Assembly (NCBI GenBank): GCA_046704445.1
Contig: JBJKRW010000020.1
Span: forward strand, 1-43,452
DNA length: 43,452 nucleotides
Origin: JBJKRW01 sp046704445
GTDB lineage: Bacteria; Patescibacteriota; Microgenomatia; UBA1406; GWC2-37-13
Direction: 5' to 3'
Below are positions 15,723 to 24,108 of the stretch, in pieces. Numbering within the stretch: position 1 is the stretch's first letter; the number at the start of each line of letters is the position of its first letter. Under the pieces are notes generated by a model. It was not told the origin of the DNA. It did not search any database and saw only the letters and a list, made by a program, of their open reading frames with translations. The position numbers were made by a program, and so were the translations under genes.

Positions 15723-16370
15723 TTACCGTTTGTACTCAAGCCATTGACGTTCGGTCAATTGTTTCAGCGCCTCATTGAACATATACTCGTGACCGGCAGC
15801 ATTTGCGTGCATACCGTCCTTAAAAAGAAACCTCTGGAAATTCGTTTGTTCCCAGGCGGAAAAAACGTCAATGGCAAATATTCCGGATTTCTTGCAGCAT
15901 TTTTTTGAAAGTTCCACATAGTGTTTGGCCTGTTTGTTTAAATAATATTCGTCGGGCGCCCAGGGAATCGGATTGGTTTTTGAATCATCGATCGGGTGAA
16001 CCGTCATAAAAAGAATCCGGTTTGAGTATGCCGATGCCAGCCGAAAAAGTTTTGCGAGATTTTCTTCAAATTCCTCCGGAAGGATTTCTTTTTCTTTATG
16101 AAGTTTATATCTGCGGCTGTCGTTGAGGCCGGCGGACAGAAAAAAAATTGTTTTATCGTATCTCAGACGGTTTTTGATTTCCGTCTCAAACCTGTTGAGC
16201 AGATCTCTCGTTGTGTTTCCCGACACGCTGAGGTTGAATACGTAGGTTTTTTCCATGCGGTCCTCGTAATATTTGCGGTCAATATATGCTCTCAATTTTC
16301 TCACCCAGCCACCGTCCGGATCGCACATTCCGTATGTTTCGCTTGCTCCAATCACAATGATCTGTTGCAT
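15723..16370 (-). CDS. SGNH/GDSL-type hydrolase
   Basis: A 215-residue protein without a signal peptide. The four SGNH blocks are visible in order: GASETYG (block I; GAS where GDS is usual, with the nucleophilic Ser kept), SVSGNTTRDLLNR (block II Gly), SAGLNDS (block III Asn) and FKDGMHANAAGHEYM (block V Asp and His). This fits a cytoplasmic esterase or lipase-like hydrolase; the substrate is unknown. It stands alone between convergent and co-oriented neighbours. Confidence 0.85.
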   Translation of the reverse strand: MQQIIVIGASETYGMCDPDGGWVRKLRAYIDRKYYEDRMEKTYVFNLSVSGNTTRDLLNRFETEIKNRLRYDKTIFFLSAGLNDSRRYKLHKEKEILPEEFEENLAKLFRLASAYSNRILFMTVHPIDDSKTNPIPWAPDEYYLNKQAKHYVELSKKCCKKSGIFAIDVFSAWEQTNFQRFLFKDGMHANAAGHEYMFNEALKQLTERQWLEYKR

Positions 16371-16417
16371 ACGTTATTATAGATGATTCCACAAAAAAAA
16401 TTCCAGCCGGTAGAAAA

Positions 16418-17821
16418 TTATAGACCGTTTCTGTAGATTACTGCGACCGGGTCACGGTATACTTCCTTCCAATGATATTTGCCGGAGTGCTGTTTGAGAA
16501 ATAAATCGAGAAATGTTCCCGAGCCGATTAAAAGATAGTCGGTATTCAGATTCCGCAAAGATTCATTCCATCCGGGTTTAGTCTGAATAATGCCAAGATA
16601 GTCATTGTATGGACTGTTTCCGTTTTGATCTTTCCAGGCTGGCATTCTTCCGTCAACATATACCCGGATGTTCGGCTTCTGCCATTCGAGAAATCCGCCC
16701 CATTCGTAATTTGCATACACGTTTCCCGACAGACTCGGGTAATTCCGTATTGCTTTGCATGGAAGAGGAAGAACGCTTTGTGAGCAATAGATGTTCCATT
16801 CAGTATCAAAAGAATATGTTCTGGGAAGTTGCACCAGGCCGACAAAGAGGGTGAATACTCCGAGAAAAGGAATTAGGAGAGACCCGGCCAGTTCAGGCAT
16901 ACGGTCGGATTCATATGTTAAGGTATAAAATATGACGACATAAAAAAAAGGCAGATTTCTTTTTCCTATCAAAGCGAGTATCCCGAAACATACGACGAGC
17001 AATAATGCATACAATGAAAAAGGTTTTCTTATAAACTCGCGAATTACCGCCGCCGATCCCAACGCGAGGATTAAAACCATCTGCCAGGTGTTTGGTGTAG
17101 TCCATTCCGCAATCATGGACCATAGGGGAGTAGTGACATGGTTCAGGATTTCGGCATACACGCGAACGCCAAAAGGATTAACCAAAGATGCGAGAACGGT
17201 AAGTGCGAACGAAGCACATGCCAAAAGCAAGGGCCGAAAGCTATGACGTTTTGCCGTAAACGTATTCCAGGCTTCCGAGAATACATACAATAATAGTATG
17301 ATGAGCCCGACGAAAAATCCTATATGCGTGTTGACCCAGATGGTCATAAGGGGAATAAACAGGAACAATAGAAGTCTATTTTTTTTGGATTTTTCTATGA
17401 CAAGAAGAGAAGCAAGAAAAAACATAAACGTAAAAATCTGAGAGCGGAGGCCAAGATTGAATACGGTCCAGGAAAGATAAAAGAGCATGATGAACGTGAT
17501 AATTTTTACATATGTCCGGGTTTTCAGGAGAATAAAATAAAAAGCTGCGGAGAGTGCGAAAATCAGAGAACCGAATATGCTGACTCCGGTTAATCCGGAT
17601 ATGTCGTATACGGAAGCAAGCGCGGCATCATACAAAAAATGGGGGTTATATGAACGGTAATGCGCAAGGAAGTAAGAGAATGTGTTTGTTACGCAGCCTG
17701 AGCCGGATTTCAGCAGTTCGTTTCCGCATCTGTAGTGCCAACCGAAGTCCGTATCCTTGACCGGAAGGAATGCCATAAGAAGAACCGCCGCTAGAAAGAG
17801 TAAGAGCAGGAATCTTTTCAT
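16418..17821 (-). CDS. GT-C-like polytopic membrane protein
   Basis: A 467-residue protein with about ten membrane segments and a soluble C-terminal domain of ~120 residues. Its N-terminus has PVKDTDFGWHYRCGNELL, an Asp-bearing first extracytosolic loop of the kind seen in GT-C lipid-linked sugar transferases and related proteins. The C-terminal domain includes a WGGFLEWQKP segment. I infer a sugar transferase or polymer-assembly role at the membrane; no named family can be assigned firmly. It is divergent from the YfhO-like gene across only 20 bp. Confidence 0.6.
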   Translation of the reverse strand: MKRFLLLLFLAAVLLMAFLPVKDTDFGWHYRCGNELLKSGSGCVTNTFSYFLAHYRSYNPHFLYDAALASVYDISGLTGVSIFGSLIFALSAAFYFILLKTRTYVKIITFIMLFYLSWTVFNLGLRSQIFTFMFFLASLLVIEKSKKNRLLLFLFIPLMTIWVNTHIGFFVGLIILLLYVFSEAWNTFTAKRHSFRPLLLACASFALTVLASLVNPFGVRVYAEILNHVTTPLWSMIAEWTTPNTWQMVLILALGSAAVIREFIRKPFSLYALLLVVCFGILALIGKRNLPFFYVVIFYTLTYESDRMPELAGSLLIPFLGVFTLFVGLVQLPRTYSFDTEWNIYCSQSVLPLPCKAIRNYPSLSGNVYANYEWGGFLEWQKPNIRVYVDGRMPAWKDQNGNSPYNDYLGIIQTKPGWNESLRNLNTDYLLIGSGTFLDLFLKQHSGKYHWKEVYRDPVAVIYRNGL

Positions 17822-17841
17822 AGTAATATATTAGTACAGAT
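17822..17841. promoter_or_regulatory. 20-bp divergent intergenic region with facing -10 elements
   Basis: Only 20 bp separate the two ATG codons. A TAATAT lies 6 bp before the minus-strand start and a TATTAG 7 bp before the plus-strand start, overlapping in a TAATATATTA palindrome. If both are used, both mRNAs are leaderless and each -35 lies inside the other gene. Confidence 0.45.
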
Positions 17842-19683
17842 ATGATTACATTATTATCAAGATTAAAGCGTGATGTATTATATTTAATTATCCTCTTTGG
17901 GGTACTTGTTCTTTTTTTCAGCAGAATTCTTTTTTCCGGAAATATATTTCTTCCGGGAGTTTATTTGAGAAGTGACACATTGCATCAGAATTTACCGTTC
18001 AAATACGAGCTATACCGCAGTCTGAAAAAGGGAACTTTTCCTTTTTGGACGAATTCTATTTACGGAGGATTCCCTCTTTTTGCCGAAGGAGAAACGGGAG
18101 TTCTGTACCCGTACAACCTGATTCCCTTCCTTTTTTTTCCTTTTGTTGTCGCATACAATCTTTCCATGTTCTTGAATTTTCTTACTGCCGCAGTCGGGAT
18201 GTTTTATCTTATGAGGAGTTTCGGTACGGGACGAATTGCGGCAACAATTACCGGAATCCTGTTTCCCCTTTCCAGTTTTTTCGTTCTCCATATTACCCAT
18301 CAGAATATTGTTTCCGCCGCATGCTGGTTTCCACTTCTCGTGTTGTTTGTTAATATTTATGTCAGGCGAAAGCTTTTCAGGTTTGCGCTTCTTTCAGCAT
18401 GCATTGTGTCGATTCAGATATTCGCGGGTTCTTTTCAAATAGTGTTTTATTCCCTGCTTATGGGTTCAATACTGATTGTATTGCTTAATGTAGGGACGCA
18501 TAAAATCGGCAGCATATTGGCGAGGATTTCAAAAATAACGGTTTTGGGATTTCTTCTTTCCTCGGTTCAGTTTATTCCAACGCTCATGTATTATTTTTCC
18601 TCCGCGCGTTTTTCAGGCATGGGGAACATCGCCCTTGATTCTTTGCCTTATTATCCCAGAAATCTGATTGCGTTTTTATTTCCCTATGTGTTCGGTGATC
18701 CGGGAGCCGGTACGTATCCTCATTTCGGAGGATCATGGGGGATGTTTTGGGAAAATACGGGATATCTGGGAATTGTTGCCTTGTGTGTTGCGTTTTGGTC
18801 ATTGGCGATAATCCGTGAAAAAAAAGAGATTGGCCGTATTTGGATTCTGGTGGTTACGGCAGTGCTCTTTACTCTCGGAAAATACGGACCGCTGTTCTGG
18901 ATTTATTACTTTCCGCCGTTTAATTTATTCAGGGTAACCGGAAGGTTCCTGTTGTTCGTGATTTTCGGATTGGCTATATTGGCCGGATTCACAATTGATT
19001 ACTGGAATTCACATATGAGGAAGAATCTTGTACGATTGATTGCTTTATCTGGACTTGGTACGATACTGATTGCGGATCTTTTTTTATTCGGATTTTCCTA
19101 CAATCCGACGGTTCGGGCAAGCGACGTATTATCTCCTCCGGACATGGCAAAATTTCTTCTCGGTATTCATCCGAAAGGAAACATATTTTCGGTTGCCGAT
19201 TTTCTGACGTACGACCTGATTAATGCAAACGGGTGGCGCAACAATCTTTCGGCAAACTTGTTTCACCGGAATTCGCTCGGACCGGATGTCAATATGCTGT
19301 GGGGGATAAGAGACCTGGACGGATACAGCGGTTTATACCCTCAATCCGCGCAGGCGTTGCGTGAGCGTATCTATCGGGGAATGACCGTGAAAAAAAACAA
19401 AATAATCATATCCGACCAGACTCTTAAACTGCTGGGTCAAAAACATACGCAATTCCTAATTTCAGGGTTTGTGCTTCAGGGAGCAGGTTTGAAGGAAAGA
19501 TATGAAGTAAGCAACGGTTCGTATACATACATTCTGTATGACAATCCGTATTTTCAGGAAAGCGGGAGATCCGGTTCTTATAATTTTATTCCTTTTTTTC
19601 TCGGCCTTGGGATAACATTTTCTACGATTTTGGCAATTGCCGTACGGAAGAGAAATATTTTAGTTGGGTTTTTTGACCGATAA
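17842..19683 (+). CDS. YfhO-like GT-C membrane protein
   Basis: A 613-residue polytopic protein with about twelve membrane segments. The N-terminal loop has LRSDTLHQNLPFKYELYRSLKKG followed by FPFWTNSIYGGFPLFAEGE, matching the Asp-containing first loop and W-x-x-x-x-x-G-x-P-L motif of the YfhO family (GT-C fold). YfhO proteins are linked to glycosylation of lipoteichoic acids and other polymers; the acceptor here is unknown. The 3' end overlaps the convergent clpB gene by 24 bp. Confidence 0.75.
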   Translation: MITLLSRLKRDVLYLIILFGVLVLFFSRILFSGNIFLPGVYLRSDTLHQNLPFKYELYRSLKKGTFPFWTNSIYGGFPLFAEGETGVLYPYNLIPFLFFPFVVAYNLSMFLNFLTAAVGMFYLMRSFGTGRIAATITGILFPLSSFFVLHITHQNIVSAACWFPLLVLFVNIYVRRKLFRFALLSACIVSIQIFAGSFQIVFYSLLMGSILIVLLNVGTHKIGSILARISKITVLGFLLSSVQFIPTLMYYFSSARFSGMGNIALDSLPYYPRNLIAFLFPYVFGDPGAGTYPHFGGSWGMFWENTGYLGIVALCVAFWSLAIIREKKEIGRIWILVVTAVLFTLGKYGPLFWIYYFPPFNLFRVTGRFLLFVIFGLAILAGFTIDYWNSHMRKNLVRLIALSGLGTILIADLFLFGFSYNPTVRASDVLSPPDMAKFLLGIHPKGNIFSVADFLTYDLINANGWRNNLSANLFHRNSLGPDVNMLWGIRDLDGYSGLYPQSAQALRERIYRGMTVKKNKIIISDQTLKLLGQKHTQFLISGFVLQGAGLKERYEVSNGSYTYILYDNPYFQESGRSGSYNFIPFFLGLGITFSTILAIAVRKRNILVGFFDR

Positions 19684-21807
19684 CTGAATCTTATTCTGTT
19701 TGAAATCAACGACGACGGTGTCTCCCGGCTTAATTCTTCCTTCGATGATCTGCAGAGAAATCTCATCTACAATATTTTCGTTTATGACTCGTTTCAGAGG
19801 TCTTGCTCCATATATTTCATCAAATCCCGCGACACTCAGAAATTTGATTACGGCGCTTGTTGCTTCAAAATGAAGGTTTTGTTTTTTGAGGCGGTGTGCT
19901 ACGTCATCCAGCTGGATTTTTGTTATCTGTGCGATCATGTCCGGATTCAAAGCATGAAAAATAATGATAGAATCGAATCGATTCACGAATTCCGGTTTGA
20001 AGAATTTTTTTACCAGTTCATTGACTTTTTGTTCACGCGCTTTTCCGTCTTCTTTCGGCTGAGTTTTGAAAAGTTCGCTGCCGAGGTTGGAGGTAAAGAT
20101 GATAATTGTGTTCTTAAAATTGACGGTACGTCCTCTTCCGTCGGTCAGCCGTCCGTCGTCGAGTATTTGGAGGAATACGTTAAATATCTGCGGGTGTGCC
20201 TTCTCGACTTCGTCAAACAAGACAACGGAGTAGGGCTTTCTCCGTACCGCTTCCGTCAGTTGGCCTCCTTCTTCAAATCCGACGTACCCCGGCGGCGCTC
20301 CGATCAGGCGGGCGACCGAATGGGATTCCTGATATTCGCTCAAATCAATACGGATCAGGGCGCGTTCGTCGTTGAACAGAGTATAAGCGAGCGCCTTGGC
20401 GGTTTCGGTTTTTCCGACACCCGTCGGTCCGAGAAAAAGAAACGACCCGATCGGTTTATTTTCTTCCGACAACCCCGACCGTGAACGTCTGATTGCATTT
20501 GCGATTTTCACCAGCGCATGGTGTTGGCCCACAACTCTCTGCTCGAGTTCGTTTTCCAGATGGACGAGTTTTTCGGATTCCGACGACAGAAGACGGGTAA
20601 CCGGAATACCTGTCCAGCGTGAGACTATCCGGGCGATGTCCTCTTCGGAAACTTCTTCTTTGAGAAGTTTGCTGTCGGATGCGATTGACTTCCATTTTGA
20701 TTCGACTTCCTTCAATTTTTTCTCTATCTCGGGAATTTTTCCGTATTTGAGTTCTGCTGCGCGGTCAAGTAATACGTCACGTTCTGCCTTTTCAAGTTCA
20801 TTCTTCAGTCTGTCGCGTTCCACACGGTACTTCTGAAGTTCTTTGACAATCTGTTTCTGTTCCATCCACCGTTTTTCCAGACGGTCGAATCTTTCCTTGA
20901 GAGTTTTGCGTTCGTCATCCAGGGTTTTTTTTCTGGTCTCAAGCCCTTTTTCTTTTTTCAGCGCTGCAAGTTCGATATCAAGCTGCATGATTCTGCGTTT
21001 TACCTGATCAAGGTCCGTAGGCATGGATTCCACTTCAATTTTTGCCGATGCCGCGGCTTCGTCAATAAGGTCGATCGCTTTGTCCGGCAGATAACGGTCG
21101 GTAATATAGCGGACCGAGAGATTAACCGCCGCGATCAGCGCATCGTCGGATATTTTTATTCCGTGATGTACTTCGTATTTTTCCTTGATCCCTCGGAGTA
21201 TGGCGATAGAATCTTCAATTGAAGGTTCGTCAATATATACAGGTTGAAATCTTCGTTCGAGAGCTGCATCTTTTTCGATGAATTGCCGGTATTCGTGCAC
21301 CGTGGTCGCGCCGATCGCGTGCAATACGCCGCGCGCCAGTGCAGGTTTCAACATATTGGACGCATCAACTGCCCCTTCGGCCGCACCTGCGCCGACTATG
21401 GTGTGAAGCTCGTCCATAAACAGGACGTATTTGCCTTCGGCTTTTTCCACCGATACAAGAATTTTTTTCAAGCGCTGTTCAAACTCTCCGCGGAAAGCCG
21501 CTCCCGCCAGGATGCCCGCAAGATCCAGAACCAAAATCTGTTTATTTCTCAGGGTATCAGGTACGTCGCCATCCACAATGCGTTGAGCCAAACCTTCGAC
21601 AATTGCGGTTTTTCCCACACCCGGATCACCCAAGAGCACGGGGTTATTTTTTGTTCTTCGTGAAAGGATTTGGATAACCCGGCGGATTTCTTCATCCCTT
21701 CCGATAACCGGGTCGATCTTTCCTTCCTTTGCCTGTTTTGTCAGGTTGACCGTATACTTTTCCAACGGATCTCCCTGATCTTCAGGCGGTTGATAATTCA
21801 TCTGCAT
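19660..21807 (-). CDS. clpB: ClpB-type AAA+ disaggregase lacking the N-domain
   Basis: A 715-residue protein with both AAA+ modules: NBD1 Walker A GDPGVGKT and Walker B VLFMDELHT, then a coiled-coil M-domain (about residues 270-390), and NBD2 Walker A GPTGVGKT and Walker B VVLFDEVEK. The M-domain separates it from ClpA and its presence supports a ClpB disaggregase; no ClpP-binding loop (IGF) is evident. The usual ~145-residue Clp_N domain is missing: the protein begins directly at LEKYTVNLTKQAKEGK. Bacterial short-form ClpB from an internal start is known, but here no N-domain is encoded upstream. A CIRCE operator and a clear promoter precede it. Confidence 0.93.
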   Translation of the reverse strand: MQMNYQPPEDQGDPLEKYTVNLTKQAKEGKIDPVIGRDEEIRRVIQILSRRTKNNPVLLGDPGVGKTAIVEGLAQRIVDGDVPDTLRNKQILVLDLAGILAGAAFRGEFEQRLKKILVSVEKAEGKYVLFMDELHTIVGAGAAEGAVDASNMLKPALARGVLHAIGATTVHEYRQFIEKDAALERRFQPVYIDEPSIEDSIAILRGIKEKYEVHHGIKISDDALIAAVNLSVRYITDRYLPDKAIDLIDEAAASAKIEVESMPTDLDQVKRRIMQLDIELAALKKEKGLETRKKTLDDERKTLKERFDRLEKRWMEQKQIVKELQKYRVERDRLKNELEKAERDVLLDRAAELKYGKIPEIEKKLKEVESKWKSIASDSKLLKEEVSEEDIARIVSRWTGIPVTRLLSSESEKLVHLENELEQRVVGQHHALVKIANAIRRSRSGLSEENKPIGSFLFLGPTGVGKTETAKALAYTLFNDERALIRIDLSEYQESHSVARLIGAPPGYVGFEEGGQLTEAVRRKPYSVVLFDEVEKAHPQIFNVFLQILDDGRLTDGRGRTVNFKNTIIIFTSNLGSELFKTQPKEDGKAREQKVNELVKKFFKPEFVNRFDSIIIFHALNPDMIAQITKIQLDDVAHRLKKQNLHFEATSAVIKFLSVAGFDEIYGARPLKRVINENIVDEISLQIIEGRIKPGDTVVVDFKQNKIQLSVKKPN

Positions 21808-21816
21808 AGGTTTATT

Positions 21817-21843
21817 TTAGCAAACAAGTAATTTGAGTGCTAA
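21817..21843. promoter_or_regulatory. CIRCE operator (HrcA binding site) upstream of clpB
   Basis: The half sites TTAGCAAAC and GAGTGCTAA are separated by exactly 9 bp, as in the consensus TTAGCACTC-N9-GAGTGCTAA. One arm is perfect; the other differs at two positions. It lies 9 bp upstream of the clpB start and overlaps the expected transcription start. This predicts heat-shock control by HrcA, which is not in the window. Confidence 0.85.
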
Positions 21844-21848
21844 TCCAT

Positions 21849-21878
21849 ATTATAATACCGGAGGACTATAAAAATCAA
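21849..21878 (-). promoter_or_regulatory. clpB promoter
   Basis: On the minus strand, TTGATT (21873-21878) and TATAAT (21849-21854) have an 18-bp spacer. The start site would lie at the edge of the CIRCE element, the usual arrangement for HrcA repression. Confidence 0.65.
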
Positions 21879-22114
21879 GGGACAGGATCATATCCTCCTT
21901 TGTTCCAGGGATGGCAGCGTACTATTCGTCTTAAACCAAGGAGTAAACCCTTTACGGCACCGTATTTTTCAACCGTCAGGTAGGTATAGCGGGAGCAGGT
22001 CGGCGTGAACCTGCAAATCTTATCCGTCATAAAGAACATCCGGAATATATATCCATGGAAAAAAGAAGTTTTCTGATAGAAGGTTATAAATCTTAAAATG
22101 GCTTTTTTAACCAT
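21875..22114 (-). CDS. yidD: YidD, membrane protein insertion efficiency factor
   Basis: A 79-residue protein with the YidD core: ICRFTPTCSRYTYLTVEKYGAV, then GLRRIVRCHPWNKGGYDPVP, including the three conserved cysteines and the PWxxGGxDPVP end. YidD helps YidC insert membrane proteins. It is normally in the rpmH-rnpA-yidD-yidC cluster, but here it stands alone, in front of clpB on the same strand, with its stop inside the clpB promoter region. Confidence 0.94.
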   Translation of the reverse strand: MVKKAILRFITFYQKTSFFHGYIFRMFFMTDKICRFTPTCSRYTYLTVEKYGAVKGLLLGLRRIVRCHPWNKGGYDPVP

Positions 22115-22138
22115 GGATTGCTATAATTTGATTAATAT

Positions 22139-22546
22139 ATGATCGGATTGCTCTACGTAATTATAGCCGAATTCCTTTGGGGATGGGAATTCATACTCAT
22201 CCGCAAATTTTTTCCCAACCAGAACCCGGTATTCATCTCCGCTGTCACGTCGCTTATCGGTTCCGCGTTTTATCTTCCCGCATTTGTTTTTTTGAGGCAG
22301 AAATTGACTGTAACCGAATGGATCGTTCTGGTCGTATTGGGAGTAAGTTCCTGGTTTCTGGCGCAGGTATTCTATGTGAGCGGGATACAGAAAGGTACGA
22401 GTGCGTTTGCGCTTGCAATGGCTTCCTTGACCTTACCTCTTACCGCAGGATTTCTCGGAAGAATTATATTAAAAGAGCCGATGACCTGGAGAATGATTAT
22501 CGGTGGAGGAACCATGATGGTTGGTTTTGTAATTTTGTCTACCTAA
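22139..22546 (+). CDS. EamA-type half-size transporter
   Basis: A 135-residue protein with four membrane segments forming a single EamA unit: start LYVIIAEFLWGWEFILIRKF, and GTSAFALAMASLTLPLTAG with the conserved Leu/Pro near the last helices. Most EamA transporters have two such units in tandem; a single unit would have to dimerise, as in SMR proteins. Substrate unknown. TATAAT lies ~11 bp before the ATG. The stop is 5 bp from the trmD start. Confidence 0.75.
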   Translation: MIGLLYVIIAEFLWGWEFILIRKFFPNQNPVFISAVTSLIGSAFYLPAFVFLRQKLTVTEWIVLVVLGVSSWFLAQVFYVSGIQKGTSAFALAMASLTLPLTAGFLGRIILKEPMTWRMIIGGGTMMVGFVILST

Positions 22547-22551
22547 CGCGT

Positions 22552-23337
22552 ATGCCAAAAGCCATAAGAAAAATAACGATTATTACTCTTTTTCCTCAAA
22601 TGATCAGGGGTTTTTTTGATGAGAGCATTGTCAAGCGGGCAGTCGACAAAAAGCTGGTGGATCTGGAATACATTAATCTTCGTGACTACGCGGTAGACAG
22701 ATACGGATCGGTGGACGACCGTCCGTATGGCGGAGGAGCGGGAATGGTTTTGAGAATGGAACCGTTGTACCGCGCATTAAAAGACGCAATAAAATCAGAC
22801 GGACAAAGCAGGTTCAAAAGAAAGACGGTACTTACGTCGGCAAAAGGAAAATTGTTCACCCAAAAAAAAGCCTTTCAGTATTCCAGACTTGATCACCTGG
22901 TATTGATTTGCGGGCACTACGAAGGAGTGGATGAGCGGATTAATAAGTATATCGACGAAGAAATATCTCTTGGTGATTTTGTTATGACCGGCGGGGAAAT
23001 TACCGCGTCCGCAATTACCGATGCGGTCGTGCGTCTGGTTCCCGGCGTGTTAAAAAAAGATGCGGCTACCAAACTGGAAAGTTTTTTCGAAATTGACGTA
23101 TCCCGTTTGATTGCTCTTCTGGGAAAAAAAGGAATTTTGGTAACTCTGCAGAATCAAGGAGTCAAGAAAGTTAAGCTTTTGGAATATCCCCAGTACACGA
23201 GGCCTGAAGTGTTCAGAAAGGAACGCGTTCCCCGCGAATTATTAACCGGAAACCATAAGCATATTGAAGAATGGAGAATCAGAAAATCCTTTGAGCTTAC
23301 TCTCAAGAAAAGAAAAGATTTGATTAAGGGTAAATAA
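22552..23337 (+). CDS. trmD: tRNA (guanine37-N1)-methyltransferase
   Basis: The 261-residue protein starts at ATG 22552 (MPKAIRKITIITLFPQM). The earlier in-frame codons lie in the EamA gene and are not part of it. The trefoil-knot motifs are visible: PYGGGAGMVLRMEPL, VLICGHYEGVDERI and SLGDFVMTGGEITA, which bind S-adenosylmethionine and the G37 base. The C-terminal ENYPQYTRP-type motif reads EYPQYTRPEVF, followed by GNHKHIEEWR. The enzyme methylates G37 of tRNAs, including tRNA-Pro(GGG/TGG), preventing +1 frameshifting; a tRNA-Pro(TGG) is in this window. Confidence 0.95.
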   Translation: MPKAIRKITIITLFPQMIRGFFDESIVKRAVDKKLVDLEYINLRDYAVDRYGSVDDRPYGGGAGMVLRMEPLYRALKDAIKSDGQSRFKRKTVLTSAKGKLFTQKKAFQYSRLDHLVLICGHYEGVDERINKYIDEEISLGDFVMTGGEITASAITDAVVRLVPGVLKKDAATKLESFFEIDVSRLIALLGKKGILVTLQNQGVKKVKLLEYPQYTRPEVFRKERVPRELLTGNHKHIEEWRIRKSFELTLKKRKDLIKGK

Positions 23338-23344
23338 TCTTTGA

Positions 23345-23373
23345 TTGACAACGGCATAAAATACTTTTACAAT
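23345..23373 (+). promoter_or_regulatory. Superoxide dismutase promoter
   Basis: TTGACA (23345-23350), a 17-bp spacer and TACAAT (23368-23373) make one of the best sigma-70 matches in the window. Transcription would start near 23380, giving a ~54-nt leader, unlike the leaderless neighbours. Confidence 0.7.
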
Positions 23374-23378
23374 TAATT

Positions 23379-23395
23379 ATTACTGTATAAGTAAT
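23379..23395. promoter_or_regulatory. Operator-like palindrome at the sod start site
   Basis: ATTACT-GTATA-AGTAAT is a perfect 6-5-6 inverted repeat sitting exactly at the predicted transcription start. Its place suggests a repressor site controlling the superoxide dismutase (metal- or redox-responsive); the regulator is unknown. Confidence 0.55.
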
Positions 23396-23407
23396 AGTTA
23401 TACGTTG

Positions 23408-23421
23408 TTCCCGAAAGGGAA
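23408..23421 (+). promoter_or_regulatory. GNRA-type hairpin in the sod leader
   Basis: TTCCC-GAAA-GGGAA forms a 5-bp stem capped by a GAAA tetraloop, 12 bp before the ATG. It could shield or position the start codon or stabilise the mRNA end. No Shine-Dalgarno sequence is seen unless GGGAA serves. Confidence 0.45.
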
Positions 23422-23433
23422 TTATATAATCCT

Positions 23434-24042
23434 ATGAATTTTATCAAGCTAAACGCAAAAACTTTTTCCCAAACCATTTACGGCATGAACGGTATATCAA
23501 AGAAAACCGTTGAGGAACACTTGAAACTGTACAACGGATATGTAAACAAGTATAACGAGGTTATGGAGCGGTTGACAAAGTTAACCGATGAAGATTATGC
23601 AAAGGCAAATCAAACCTATTCAATGCTGCGGGCATTGAAAGTGGACCTGACTTTTGCGTGGGGAGGTGTGGTAAACCACGAGCTGTACTTCGGTCATCTT
23701 GGAGGAAAAGGCGGTGAACCCGCGGGAGAGTTCATGACACAGATAAAAAAAGATTTCGGGACGTTTGAAACTTTCAAAAGAGATATGAAAGCAACAGGCG
23801 TCGCGGCGCGGGGATGGGTGTGGACCGCGTGGAATCACAGGGAACAACGGCTTTTTAATTATCTGGGAGACGCCCAAAATTCATATCCGGTATGGGAGGC
23901 AACTCCTGTGGTTGCGCTGGATACGTACGAGCATGCCTATTTTATCGATTACGGCGCCGCACGCGGAGGATATATTGATGCTTTTTTTCAGAATATGGAT
24001 TGGGGCGTTGTGGAAAAAACTTTTGCTTCATTGAAAAAATAA
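23434..24042 (+). CDS. Fe/Mn-family superoxide dismutase
   Basis: A 202-residue protein with all four metal ligands of the SodA/SodB family: the N-terminal-helix His (VEEHLKLYNGYV), His in VVNHELYFGHLGG, and Asp and His in ALDTYEHAYFIDYG. GWVWTAWNHREQRLFN matches the core around the active-site Trp. It converts superoxide to peroxide and oxygen in the cytoplasm. The second-sphere His30 position (HHxxHH in E. coli) is not His here; the helix reads HLKLYNGY. Fe versus Mn use cannot be decided from sequence alone. Confidence 0.93.
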   Translation: MNFIKLNAKTFSQTIYGMNGISKKTVEEHLKLYNGYVNKYNEVMERLTKLTDEDYAKANQTYSMLRALKVDLTFAWGGVVNHELYFGHLGGKGGEPAGEFMTQIKKDFGTFETFKRDMKATGVAARGWVWTAWNHREQRLFNYLGDAQNSYPVWEATPVVALDTYEHAYFIDYGAARGGYIDAFFQNMDWGVVEKTFASLKK

Positions 24043-24108
24043 ATGCCGTCGGGCGGCAGCATGTCCTGATGATTGAACAGGCAGGAGAAACTGTGTATAG
24101 TGTAGATA

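Noticed and set aside
22177..22551. Long N-terminal extension of TrmD
   Set aside because: It is an out-of-frame shadow of the EamA gene. The family start is at ATG 22552.
24043..24108. GC-rich hairpin (GCCGTCGGGCGGC) after sod as terminator
   Set aside because: The stem is short and is not followed by a T run.
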